A DNA stretch of 64,000 bases from RUG14300 sp964391805 (GTDB taxonomy: Bacteria; Bacillota; Clostridia; Christensenellales; CAG-1252), in assembly GCA_964391805.1 (NCBI GenBank), contig CAYMNK010000009.1:31110-95109 (forward strand). Reading direction: 5' to 3'. The translations under genes were made by a program, and so were the position numbers. Of this stretch, positions 39,684-48,480 are shown piece by piece. Within the stretch, counting starts at the first letter, position 1, and every line of letters starts with the position of its first letter. The notes under the pieces were generated by a model that worked only from the letters and a program-made list of their open reading frames with translations, did not search any database and was not told the DNA's origin.

Positions 39684-40928
39684 TTGATAGTTTGTAAATT
39701 TGGCGGTTCTTCTATGAGCGATAGCCGGACTATAAGGCTTGTTGCGGATATTATCGAGGTAAATCGTGATAGGAAATATATAGTAGTATCCGCACCAGGT
39801 ATCGGTGACTATTATAACTATAAAGTTACCGATATGCTATATAAATGCTTCGATATAAAAGGAAATGAAAGAATCAAATTTTTTAATATGGTAGTCGATA
39901 GGTTTTGCTTGTTGGTAAACGAATTGATACCCGATGAAGACGTTTCCTTTATTATCGATAAATATAGACGGGTGCTCGATTCAGCCGAGCGTGTAGACGA
40001 CATCGTTGCTATGGGCGAACATTTAACCGCGTATATCCTGGCTAAATTTATTGGGTATGACTTTATCGATTCGAGAGATATTATTTGTTTCGATAGAAGT
40101 GGGTGTGTTGATATTGAACAGTCTATAAGGAAAAGTCGTGAGAAATTAAAAAATCATGCTAATGCGGTTATTCCCGGGTTTTACGGACTTAACCCCAAAG
40201 GACAAACCACACTTTTTACAAGAGGCGGATCGGATGTAAGCGGAGCATTGATAGCGCGTGCCGTAGGTGCGGAGATTTACGAGAACTGGACCGACGTATC
40301 TGGTTATTATGCGGTAGATCCTTTTATAGTAGATAATCCACATAAGATTGGAAAACTTAATCTCGACGAATTGAGAAGACTCAGTATATGGAGTTCGTCT
40401 GTTCTTCATCGAGATACCGTGCTACCTTTAATCGGATATGACACCGTTATTAATATACGCAACACTTTTGCAACGGACGATTTGGGGACGCTTATTTATC
40501 CGGCGATAGATAACGGGCAAACAATTATAGGAATAGGCGGTAAAAGCGGTTTAAAACTATTATCTATTGAGCAAGTAAGTATATATAGAGACGATTACTC
40601 TATATCTTCTTTTAAGAATATAGAATACATTTCTTACGTTGCCGACCGCCTTGACATAATATGTCGGGATGTCCCTCAATGGTTAACCGATATAAACATC
40701 AAAATATACGACATAGCAGTCATTTCGATTGTTATTCGAGATGTTAATGAGACTATGGTTTTGAGTATTAGGGCATTATCCCTATTGCTTGACAAACATA
40801 TTGAAATTAAAATGATTTTTAGAGGAGTAAACGATAGCGACCTTCTTATTGCGGTAGATGATTCCAATTATATCGATGCCGTAAGAGTGTTGTATCGAGG
40901 ATTAATTGATGATATACGGAAATACTGA
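39684..40928 (+). CDS. Aspartate kinase
   Basis: First step of the aspartate family amino acid pathway. The start is placed at TTG 39684: AGGAG (39672-39676) lies seven bases before it and the protein then begins MIVCKFGGSSM, like most aspartokinases; the ATG at 39666 contains that ribosome site inside the coding region and has none of its own. 414 residues. Kinase motifs KFGGSS, TRGGSDVSGALIA and the ENWTDVSGYYAVDP; a C-terminal ACT-like region is present. It ends 20 bases inside hflX. Confidence 0.85.
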   Translation: MIVCKFGGSSMSDSRTIRLVADIIEVNRDRKYIVVSAPGIGDYYNYKVTDMLYKCFDIKGNERIKFFNMVVDRFCLLVNELIPDEDVSFIIDKYRRVLDSAERVDDIVAMGEHLTAYILAKFIGYDFIDSRDIICFDRSGCVDIEQSIRKSREKLKNHANAVIPGFYGLNPKGQTTLFTRGGSDVSGALIARAVGAEIYENWTDVSGYYAVDPFIVDNPHKIGKLNLDELRRLSIWSSSVLHRDTVLPLIGYDTVINIRNTFATDDLGTLIYPAIDNGQTIIGIGGKSGLKLLSIEQVSIYRDDYSISSFKNIEYISYVADRLDIICRDVPQWLTDINIKIYDIAVISIVIRDVNETMVLSIRALSLLLDKHIEIKMIFRGVNDSDLLIAVDDSNYIDAVRVLYRGLIDDIRKY

Positions 40929-42510
40929 CGGAATTAAAAGAGTAGTCCTTTATCAATTAAAGGACCTAATAGGAGATTACGATAAGACGGCATTCATTGA
41001 CCGTGAACTTTTACGCACGTTATGTTTAACATCGGCTAAATTGAATAGAGAGTTATCGGCATTTATTTCGAGACAGGGTAGATTGTTGGCGATAGGTATA
41101 GGCAATAATTGTTCGGTACCTTTAGCGGATATATCAAAAAGGCGTGGAGATAAGCGACTTAACGGCGTAAGAGTTATCCATACTCATCCAAACGGAAATT
41201 ACCATCTGTCCGATGTGGATATATCGGCGCTTAAAGCCAATAGATATGACTGTATGGCGTCGGTAGGTATAACGAACGGTAGAATTACAGGCTTGCAAGC
41301 AGGCTACTTGTCTTCAGACGGCGTGAAATTTATTGAGACTCGTGGAGAGGGGTGGTCAGACGACAAACTCATGCAAGAAATATTGCATTCCGAGACCGAA
41401 TCACAAAAAACCGATCGTCACGAAACATATAAGGGAAGATCTCTATTGGTTCACGTATCTTCCGATCCTGATGCTGAAGAGTCTCTTAACGAGCTCGGTG
41501 CATTGGCTAAGACCATGGGATTGACTCCTGTCGACACGCTCATTCAGCGTAGAGATAAGCCCGATATACAGTATTATGTAGGTAGCGGAAAGGTGAATGA
41601 AATTGCTTTGCTTTGTCAGGTCAAACAAATAGATACGCTTATTTTTGACCATTCGTTGAGCGGAGCGCAGTATCGTAGTTTATCGGAAACATTGCATAAG
41701 AAAATACTTGATAGAAGTACCCTTATTCTTGATATATTTGCCAAGCATGCAACCAGTAACGAAGGTAAATTGCAAGTCGAATTGGCTAAATTGACCTATC
41801 AACTTCCTTTGCTTGTTGGTCAATGGGTAGGCTTTTCTCGTCAAGGTGGTGGATACCACGCTATGGGCGGTGGCGGTGAAACCAAACTTGAAATGGATAG
41901 ACGTCAAACTCGCAAGAAAATATCCGAACTAAAAGCGAAACTCGAGGATCTCGATCATAATCGTTCGGGCCGTAGAGAACAGCGTAAAAATAAGGGCGTG
42001 AAAAACGTTGCTATAGTAGGATATACCAACGCAGGTAAAAGCACTTTAATGAATTATATTACCAAGGCAGGTGTGCTTGAAGAAAATAAACTTTTTGCAA
42101 CTCTCGATGCGGTATCACGTAGCGTTTGGGATAACGGTAATCAATATCTTTTGACCGATACGGTCGGTTTTATCAAACGACTTCCTCACGAGTTTATAGA
42201 AGCGTTCAAATCGACCTTAGACGAAGCGAAATATGCCGATCTACTGTTGCATGTGGTAGATTGTTCAAGTCCGAAGTATGCCGATGAATTTGACGTAGTT
42301 TGTCATGTTTTGAATGAAATAGGTGCAGGGCATGTACCTGTAATTACTGTGTATAATAAAATAGACCTTTTAAAAGAGCCATTATCGGTGCTTCCCAAAA
42401 TGACAGATAGTGTCAGCGTATCCGCAAAGAGCGGTGACGGTGTCGATAAACTTAAGGCGATGATACTAACAAAACTTTTCGGTGACGAGCCGACCGAAAG
42501 CGAGGAATAA
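40909..42510 (+). CDS. hflX: HflX ribosome-associated GTPase with RadC/JAMM-like N-terminus
   Basis: 533 residues from ATG 40909 (the TTG three bases earlier is less likely). The GTPase domain has GYTNAGKST (G1), DTVGFI (G3) and NKIDLL (G4), with the HflX N-domain (VHVSSDPDAEESLNELGALA) before it. The first about 150 residues carry HTHPNGNYHLSDVD (H91, H93, S101, D104), the exact H-x-H-P-x-G-x4-S-x2-D pattern of RadC/JAMM domains, and an upstream Glu in NRELSAF. HflX splits or rescues stalled ribosomes under stress. Starts inside the aspartokinase gene. Confidence 0.9.
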   Translation: MIYGNTDGIKRVVLYQLKDLIGDYDKTAFIDRELLRTLCLTSAKLNRELSAFISRQGRLLAIGIGNNCSVPLADISKRRGDKRLNGVRVIHTHPNGNYHLSDVDISALKANRYDCMASVGITNGRITGLQAGYLSSDGVKFIETRGEGWSDDKLMQEILHSETESQKTDRHETYKGRSLLVHVSSDPDAEESLNELGALAKTMGLTPVDTLIQRRDKPDIQYYVGSGKVNEIALLCQVKQIDTLIFDHSLSGAQYRSLSETLHKKILDRSTLILDIFAKHATSNEGKLQVELAKLTYQLPLLVGQWVGFSRQGGGYHAMGGGGETKLEMDRRQTRKKISELKAKLEDLDHNRSGRREQRKNKGVKNVAIVGYTNAGKSTLMNYITKAGVLEENKLFATLDAVSRSVWDNGNQYLLTDTVGFIKRLPHEFIEAFKSTLDEAKYADLLLHVVDCSSPKYADEFDVVCHVLNEIGAGHVPVITVYNKIDLLKEPLSVLPKMTDSVSVSAKSGDGVDKLKAMILTKLFGDEPTESEE

Positions 42511-42526
42511 GTGAGAGGTAGAATAT

Positions 42527-44854
42527 ATGAATAATTTTGACTTAAAGGTAGAGTCGGTAACCGATTCTTCGAGAGTTCTTAAATATGGTATACTGCGTAT
42601 AAGTGTTTTGACTTCGAGACTTATAAGAGTCGAAAACTGGGTTTATAGAGACGAGCCGACTCAACGAGTATGGTTCCGTAATTTTGACAATCCCGAATTT
42701 ACTGTAGAGAAAAAAGGTTCTAAGATAATTATTCACACCATCGATTGTCAATTTACCGTTTCGCCGACAGGGCGAGTAAGAGCAGCCCTTAAAGGTGGTA
42801 AACGATTATCTACAAAAGGTAATTTATGGGGTACCGCCCGCACCCTCGATATGACTAACGGACGTGTTATTCTCGATAAGGGGTTGATATCTAAGGGCGG
42901 TTTAGCGGTATTAGACGATAGCGACGGCTTGATTCTTGACGGCAATGATATTCGTCCGAGAACATTGGCAATTGACCGTTACTATTTTGCATACGGAGAC
43001 GATTATAGAGGTGCTATGAGAGCTTTTTATGCATTGACCGGAAGAGTTCCTTTGATTCCGAAATATGCATTGGGTAATTGGTGGAGCCGTTATCATGATT
43101 ATACACAGGATGAATATATTGCATTGATTAAGCAATTCCAAAACAAGAATATTCCGCTTACGGTAGCAACGATAGATATGGATTGGCATTGGGTAGAGGT
43201 CGAGGATAAGTTTGGCAAGGAAGTGCGTAATATTCATACACTTTCATTAATGGACAAGTTGTATGCTAAGCTATTACCCAGTTGGACAGGTTACAGTTGG
43301 AATACCGACCTTTTCCCCGATCACGTAGCGATGCTCGATTGGTTGAAACAGCAAGGATTAAAAGTACCTCTTAACACCCATCCAAGTCAAGGAATTAGAT
43401 TTTTTGAAGATAATTACGCTAAAGCGTGCGAAATAGTAGGAATAGATCCGGACAGTAAAAAACCTATTATATTCGATTTATCTAATCCGTTGTTTGTTAA
43501 GGCATATTTTGAAATCGCACATCATCCGTTGGAAGACGAAGGCGTGGATTTTTGGTGGATCGATTGGCAACAAGGTAAGAAGAGTCAAATCAAGGGACTT
43601 GATCCGTTGTGGGCGTTGAATCACTATCATTATTTGGATGCATCGAGGAAAGGGGTTAGGCCACTTATTTTATCGAGGTACGCTGGACTCGGTTCACATC
43701 GTTATCCCTTAGGATTTTCGGGCGATACCAAGGTAACTTGGAAAGCGTTGGCATTTCAACCTTACTTTACCGCCAATTCATCGAATGCAGGTTATACCTG
43801 GTGGAGCCATGATATAGGCGGACACGTCAACGGATATAAAGACGATGAATTATATATACGTTGGTTACAATTCGGCGTTTTTAGCCCCATTAACAGACTG
43901 CATAGTTCTAATAGCGAGTTTGTGGGTAAGGAGCCTTGGAAATGCTCTCGATATGTGGAGAGCATTGCAACAACTTATCTAAGACTTAGACATCGCTTGA
44001 TTCCGTATTTGTATTCGGCAAATTATGTAACGCACAAAGACGGTGTAGCGATATGTGAACCGCTGTACTATGCATTTAAGGACAAAGAGGCGTATAAACA
44101 TCCTAATGAATATATTTTCGGCGGTAAGTTGATTTGTGCACCTATCACACGAAAAGCCGATAAGGTAACCAAATTAGCAGGCGTCGATGTATGGCTTCCC
44201 GAAAAAATAAGATATACCGATATATTTACAGGTATGTCATATATGGGCGGTAAAACGATAAGAATGTATAGAGATTTAGAATCCTTCCCTTGTCTTGCCG
44301 AAGAAGGGACAATTATACCGATGTACCGTGACTGTAATAGTAACTCTTTAGCTCTTGAAAAACCATTGGAAGTATGGATTTACCGTGGTAGAGGCAGTTA
44401 TTCTCTATATGAAGACGACGGTGAAAGTATGCAATACGAAAACGGCAGTTATTCGATATCGGAGTTGTCGGTAAATAAGAGCGCAAACGGCTTTGTGTTT
44501 AGCTATAAACAATCGGTTTCAGGCGAATTGAAGATAAGCGAAAGAGAATTGACCTATGTATTCAAAGATATCGTTTCTGCTAACGTTATGGTTAACGGAA
44601 TCGAGGTTAATAGTGAAACCTCCGATTGTGTTACGGTAACGGCAAAGGGCGATGTTATAATAGAATTAAGCGACTGCGTTTACCCCGAATCGAGGGATAA
44701 ATACGAGCAAAAAGTTGAATTGATATCAAAGTATCAAATGAATCAGTCGCGGAAATACGCTATTTTTAATTCTTACTTAAAAGGAAAGAAAAAGAATCCG
44801 CATATTCGTAAGGACGTGGTCGGTCCGTTAAAGGAAATTGATGAATTGATTTAA
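42527..44854 (+). CDS. Glycoside hydrolase family 31 alpha-glycosidase
   Basis: 775 residues, cytoplasmic (no signal). GH31 features: FWWIDWQQG with nucleophile D346, SGDTKVTWKAL with acid D400 and GYTWWSHDIGG. N-terminal beta domain (1-170) and a C-terminal beta sandwich (about 580-700) flank the barrel. Substrate is likely an alpha-glucoside or alpha-xyloside; WQQG after the nucleophile (family usual W-x-D-x-x-E) hints at a different specificity. GAGAGG precedes the ATG; 16 bases after hflX. Confidence 0.88.
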   Translation: MNNFDLKVESVTDSSRVLKYGILRISVLTSRLIRVENWVYRDEPTQRVWFRNFDNPEFTVEKKGSKIIIHTIDCQFTVSPTGRVRAALKGGKRLSTKGNLWGTARTLDMTNGRVILDKGLISKGGLAVLDDSDGLILDGNDIRPRTLAIDRYYFAYGDDYRGAMRAFYALTGRVPLIPKYALGNWWSRYHDYTQDEYIALIKQFQNKNIPLTVATIDMDWHWVEVEDKFGKEVRNIHTLSLMDKLYAKLLPSWTGYSWNTDLFPDHVAMLDWLKQQGLKVPLNTHPSQGIRFFEDNYAKACEIVGIDPDSKKPIIFDLSNPLFVKAYFEIAHHPLEDEGVDFWWIDWQQGKKSQIKGLDPLWALNHYHYLDASRKGVRPLILSRYAGLGSHRYPLGFSGDTKVTWKALAFQPYFTANSSNAGYTWWSHDIGGHVNGYKDDELYIRWLQFGVFSPINRLHSSNSEFVGKEPWKCSRYVESIATTYLRLRHRLIPYLYSANYVTHKDGVAICEPLYYAFKDKEAYKHPNEYIFGGKLICAPITRKADKVTKLAGVDVWLPEKIRYTDIFTGMSYMGGKTIRMYRDLESFPCLAEEGTIIPMYRDCNSNSLALEKPLEVWIYRGRGSYSLYEDDGESMQYENGSYSISELSVNKSANGFVFSYKQSVSGELKISERELTYVFKDIVSANVMVNGIEVNSETSDCVTVTAKGDVIIELSDCVYPESRDKYEQKVELISKYQMNQSRKYAIFNSYLKGKKKNPHIRKDVVGPLKEIDELI

Positions 44855-44855
44855 T

Positions 44856-45323
44856 ATGGAAAGAACAATAAAATCTATTGTATTTGTTTGTTTAGGAAAT
44901 ATTTGTCGAAGCCCGATGTGTGAAAGCATAATGAGTTATTTACTCAAACAAAACGGAATAGACAACGTATACGTGTATTCCTTAGGCACGAGTGATGAGG
45001 AATACGGAAACCCTATACATAGAGGCACTAAAAACAAACTATATGCAGAGGGTATTCCCATTATACCTCATAGAGCATCACAAATCGAACGCAATGATTA
45101 TGATCGCTATGATTTAATTATAGGATTAGACCATTCCAATATACGCAATCTTCATAGAATATTCGGTTCAGACAAAGACGATAAAATACGATTACTATTA
45201 TCTTTTGCAGGCGAAGATAGAGACGTTCGCGATCCATGGTGGACGGGCAATTTCGATGAAACCTATGACGACTGTATGAAGGGTTGCAAAGCCTTATTAG
45301 AATATATTAAGACTTGTCGTTAG
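44856..45323 (+). CDS. Low-molecular-weight protein tyrosine phosphatase
   Basis: 155 residues. Active site FVCLGNICRSPMCES (C-x5-R) near the N-terminus and DVRDPWW as the general acid loop near residue 125. Starts one base after the GH31 stop, so it belongs to that operon. These enzymes act on tyrosine kinases or, in some relatives, on arsenate or arginine phosphate; specificity is not clear. Confidence 0.92.
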   Translation: MERTIKSIVFVCLGNICRSPMCESIMSYLLKQNGIDNVYVYSLGTSDEEYGNPIHRGTKNKLYAEGIPIIPHRASQIERNDYDRYDLIIGLDHSNIRNLHRIFGSDKDDKIRLLLSFAGEDRDVRDPWWTGNFDETYDDCMKGCKALLEYIKTCR

Positions 45324-45631
45324 AAACATCAAAATTATTTCATTGTAAAAAACAAGAAAAGACCATACAATCCTTCAAAAAAATCAAAAATTCACAGCGT
45401 TGCAAAGCAACATATCGCAGCGAAGCTATATCGCGTGTCGTTAGACACATATCGCGCAAGCTTAGCTTGCATTCTTGTCATACTGAGCGAAAAACTTTGA
45501 ATAATACAACACCATCAAATGTCATACTGAGCGGAGCGAAAGCGTAGTCGAACTGCGTAGCAGTGCGAGGTGCAACCGAGCAGTATCTAAATTCCTTGTT
45601 AAATATATCTATAAAAAACTCTACAACGAAT
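45324..45631. repeat. Dispersed repeats between operons
   Basis: Short palindromes (GTGTC/GACAC and GCAAGCT/AGCTTGC) at about 45435-45470, a TGTCATACTGAGCG piece at 45476, and a full TGTCATACTGAGCGGAGCG unit at 45520-45595 with GTCGAACTGCGTAGCAGTGC and GTATCTAAATTCC. A plus-strand frame at 45314-45547 is repeat and not a gene. Confidence 0.75.
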
Positions 45632-45670
45632 AAAAAAGTGTAAGTGCCGTATTTGCTCTTACACTTTTTT
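45632..45670. terminator. Bidirectional terminator
   Basis: AAAAAAGTGTAAG (45632-45644) pairs with CTTACACTTTTTT (45658-45670) over a 13-base loop, eight bases from the end of the minus-strand DUF4186 gene. Confidence 0.85.
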
Positions 45671-45678
45671 GCAAAAGA

Positions 45679-46032
45679 TTATTCGATTTCTTTGCTTATC
45701 CATTGCATAATCACATTTAATATACGCTCACTTTCGCGTTCGGTCAAAACATGCGTAGATTCTATGCCGTACCACTTAGCGATGCAACCTCTACAACATG
45801 TAGCGGTGGCGTGCTGAGCGATAAACACGGGATGACCTCTCATTGGTGTTTGCTTGCCATCGTTTACTTTTGAAATATCGCTAAGATTCTTTTTTATGAA
45901 ATCGATTGCATGTGAGCGTATCGTATCCATTCCTTTTTTGTGAATGTATTCACGATCGGAGTCTTTTAGATGGAAAGAACTTCTAAATTTTGATTTTGAT
46001 AGTCTTTCAAATACATACTCATCCATAATCAT
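45679..46032 (-). CDS. DUF4186 protein
   Basis: 117 residues matching DUF4186 over the full length: RLSKSKFRSSFHL, NDGKQTPMRGHPVFIAQ and HATATCCRGCIAKWYGI, with two Cys and several His that could bind metal. No function is known. Its ATG overlaps the stop of the upstream alpha/beta hydrolase gene (ATGA). Confidence 0.85.
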   Translation of the reverse strand: MIMDEYVFERLSKSKFRSSFHLKDSDREYIHKKGMDTIRSHAIDFIKKNLSDISKVNDGKQTPMRGHPVFIAQHATATCCRGCIAKWYGIESTHVLTERESERILNVIMQWISKEIE

Positions 46033-46949
46033 TTATTAAAAATTGTTTCAAGGAATAGGTATATATCGCTAAAGACTTCTTCCTTATTCGTTTCGTGTAT
46101 CAAGTCATGACGAGCAGATGGGTATATATTCAGCAATACGTTCTTCCTATCGTTTTTAACGAGTTTGTCGTATAGAACTTCTACACTTTTATAGATATTA
46201 TTTGCATAATCTTCACTACCGCTCATCAAAAGAATAGGCAACTTTTGCGGAATTGCTTTAAATTTCTTTTTTGTATACATCCAGTAAGAATAATTGTAGA
46301 AAGACTTATCGAAGTTGACGCTCAATACGAATTGTGCACCGCATAGATTATCTTGGACGTATTTTTTAACCTCTTCTTGATCGCGAGTAAGGAAGGAATA
46401 CCTTGTCTTTTCGTCAGCAAAGGGTTGAGATTTTAACTTATACATATAATTTGAAATAAAATATGATGGTGACTGAGGGTCGATAAATCCGCTAAAAAGA
46501 CCTGCAAGTGTGCCTGCAAGTAATACCTTAGGTGCACGCATATAGGCAGATCCAATTAGTATCAAACCTGCGAGTAAGTCGCCTCTTGTCCAAGAATAAG
46601 CTTGAGCGAGTATCGAACCGTAGCCGATACCCATAAGGATTACGGGAAGATGATAAAAATCGATTGCGATATTAGTCAACGCAATCATATCGTCTACAGA
46701 ATATTGGAAAACGTCTCCGTAGAATTCACCCCTATGAGCAAATCCGTTGGAACTGTTCCCGAAACCTCTAAGGTCTTGACTGATGACAATATAACCGACT
46801 TCGTTAAGAAAATGAGCCAATTCGGCATAGCGTAAAGAATGGTCACATTCATCGTGTGCCAATTGAACGATGCCTTTCGGGTTATTTACGTTATCCCAAG
46901 CATAACAAGCTATTGATTGTGCTCTGTTTTCAAAAGAAAAAGTACGCAT
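46029..46949 (-). CDS. Alpha/beta hydrolase of lysophospholipase type, nucleophile Ser replaced
   Basis: 306 residues. Family pattern of monoglyceride lipase-like (Hydrolase_4) proteins: IVQLAHDECDHSLRY, YIVISQDLRGFGNSS, SGSEDYANN (Asp) and SARHDLIHE (His). The nucleophile elbow reads LMGIGYGSIL where G-x-S-x-G is expected, so the serine is Gly; it also has AHDECDH where HGxxxH is usual. Either it is inactive or uses another residue. Transcribed leftward, divergent from murG. Confidence 0.82.
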   Translation of the reverse strand: MRTFSFENRAQSIACYAWDNVNNPKGIVQLAHDECDHSLRYAELAHFLNEVGYIVISQDLRGFGNSSNGFAHRGEFYGDVFQYSVDDMIALTNIAIDFYHLPVILMGIGYGSILAQAYSWTRGDLLAGLILIGSAYMRAPKVLLAGTLAGLFSGFIDPQSPSYFISNYMYKLKSQPFADEKTRYSFLTRDQEEVKKYVQDNLCGAQFVLSVNFDKSFYNYSYWMYTKKKFKAIPQKLPILLMSGSEDYANNIYKSVEVLYDKLVKNDRKNVLLNIYPSARHDLIHETNKEEVFSDIYLFLETIFNK

Positions 46950-47064
46950 AAAATCTCCTTATATCGAGTAATATAATTGTACTACATTTGATAAATAAAA
47001 ACAATAATTGGTAATAATAAAAATATATTAAAAAAATATAATATCAATTTATATGGGGATAAAA

Positions 47065-48066
47065 ATGAAAAACATTGTATTGACAGGCGGTGGCACGGCT
47101 GGTCATGTTATGCCTAATTTAGCAATAGCCGAAAATTTGCGTAAGTACTTTGACGGCATTTATTATATGGGAGAGAGAGGCGGTATCGAAGAAACGCTTG
47201 CACTATCACACGGCTTGCCTTTTTACGGAACAGATGCGGTAAAATTAAAAAGAGGAACGATATTGTCCAATATAGCACTTCCGTTTAAACTGTTGATGGC
47301 GGTAAATCAAGCGGAAAAGGTATTGAAAGAAATCAGGCCAAATATCGTATTTGCAAAGGGTGGATATGCATCGCTTCCTTCTACCCTTGCTTCGAGAAGG
47401 CTTGGAATTAAAGTGATTATTCACGAGAGCGATTTTAGTTTAGGATTAGCCAATAAATTATGTAAACCATTTGCACATAAAATTTTGACGGCATTTAAAG
47501 GTACGTGCAAGGGTGAAATCGTGGTCGGAAATCCTGTAAGAAAGGAGATTTTCGAGGGTAAAGATCCACATATTTATTTTAGCGAACCTAAGCCGATTAT
47601 ATTGGTAATGGGCGGTTCAAAAGGTTCAAGAGCGATCAACGAATGTATAAAGACTGCAATTGACAATCTTAGCGAATACAATATTATTCATATAGTGGGA
47701 GATTCTCCTGTGGATATTCGTCGCGATAATTATTATTCTATCCGATACAGTGACGAAATACAGAACTTATATTTCATAGCGGATGCGGTCGTTACACGTG
47801 GTGGCGCGAACGCTTTGAGCGAAATCACGGCGTTAGGTAAGCGAGCACTTGTGATTCCGCTTCCCAAAGGCGTATCAAGAGGAGATCAGTGCGAAAATGC
47901 CGATTATTACTCTCGTCTTGGATTAGTTGATGTCTTGCCCGAATCTGAAATGAATACCGATACTCTTGTTGATAGTATAAAAAAATTGATGAATAAACCG
48001 TCAAGAGAAATAAATACCGTAACCGCAAACGAGCGGATTATTCAAGAAATAATCGATTCGATATAA
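47065..48066 (+). CDS. murG: MurG-type UDP-GlcNAc transferase
   Basis: Makes lipid II by adding GlcNAc to lipid I at the membrane. 333 residues from the ATG at 47065, where the protein begins MKNIVLTGGGTAGHVMPNLA; the frame from 47053 adds four residues and lacks a better ribosome site. GKGGYAS-like AKGGYASLP, HESDFSLGLANK, MGGSKGSRAIN and RGGANALSEI are the family motifs. Slightly shorter than average (about 355). The first-order neighbours (ftsW, murC) are absent, and groES follows. Confidence 0.88.
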   Translation: MKNIVLTGGGTAGHVMPNLAIAENLRKYFDGIYYMGERGGIEETLALSHGLPFYGTDAVKLKRGTILSNIALPFKLLMAVNQAEKVLKEIRPNIVFAKGGYASLPSTLASRRLGIKVIIHESDFSLGLANKLCKPFAHKILTAFKGTCKGEIVVGNPVRKEIFEGKDPHIYFSEPKPIILVMGGSKGSRAINECIKTAIDNLSEYNIIHIVGDSPVDIRRDNYYSIRYSDEIQNLYFIADAVVTRGGANALSEITALGKRALVIPLPKGVSRGDQCENADYYSRLGLVDVLPESEMNTDTLVDSIKKLMNKPSREINTVTANERIIQEIIDSI

Positions 48067-48104
48067 ATTGACAAAAATAATGCAAATAAATGCATTATCA
48101 ATCC

Positions 48105-48133
48105 TTGACAAAGGGGTAAAACGGATATATAAT
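48105..48133 (+). promoter_or_regulatory. Consensus promoter of groESL
   Basis: Perfect TTGACA (48105-48110), 17-base spacer, TATAAT (48128-48133). Confidence 0.92.
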
Positions 48134-48136
48134 ATA

Positions 48137-48163
48137 TTAGCAGTCTAAAGAAGTGACTGCTAA
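48137..48163 (+). promoter_or_regulatory. CIRCE-like operator, variant sequence
   Basis: TTAGCAGTC (48137-48145), nine-base spacer, GACTGCTAA (48155-48163). The HrcA consensus is TTAGCACTC-N9-GAGTGCTAA; here C7 is G on one arm and the matching G is C on the other, so symmetry is preserved. It covers the transcription start, as expected for HrcA repression. HrcA itself is not in the window. Confidence 0.88.
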
Positions 48164-48180
48164 TTTTCGGAGGTATTATT

Positions 48181-48465
48181 ATGAAATACAGACCTTTATT
48201 TGATAAAATTATAGTAGAACCTATTCCTAACGAAGAAGTAACCAAGAGCGGTTTATTACTTACTTCGGGTAATAAAGAAATACCCCAAACCGGTAAGGTT
48301 ATTGCTGTCGGTCCCGGTGGCACACCCGACGGTAAGGAACTTAAAATGGTAGTAGCCGTAGGCGACATCGTGGTATACGGTAAGTATAACGGAACCAATA
48401 TCAAATACGACGGTAAGGATATGCTCGTATTGAGCTTATCTGATGTGCTCTGCGTAGCGGAATAG
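48181..48465 (+). CDS. groES: Co-chaperonin GroES
   Basis: 94 residues: RPLFDKIIVEPI, mobile loop SGLLLTSGNKEIPQTGKV, VGDIVVYGKYNGT and VLSLSDVLC at expected places. GGAGG at 48169-48173. Caps GroEL; heat-shock operon under the CIRCE-like site. Fifteen bases before groEL. Confidence 0.96.
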   Translation: MKYRPLFDKIIVEPIPNEEVTKSGLLLTSGNKEIPQTGKVIAVGPGGTPDGKELKMVVAVGDIVVYGKYNGTNIKYDGKDMLVLSLSDVLCVAE

Positions 48466-48480
48466 AAAGGAGATTTTGTT

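Noticed and set aside
45314..45547. Plus-strand frame after the phosphatase gene
   Set aside because: Repeat sequence, overlaps the end of a real gene.
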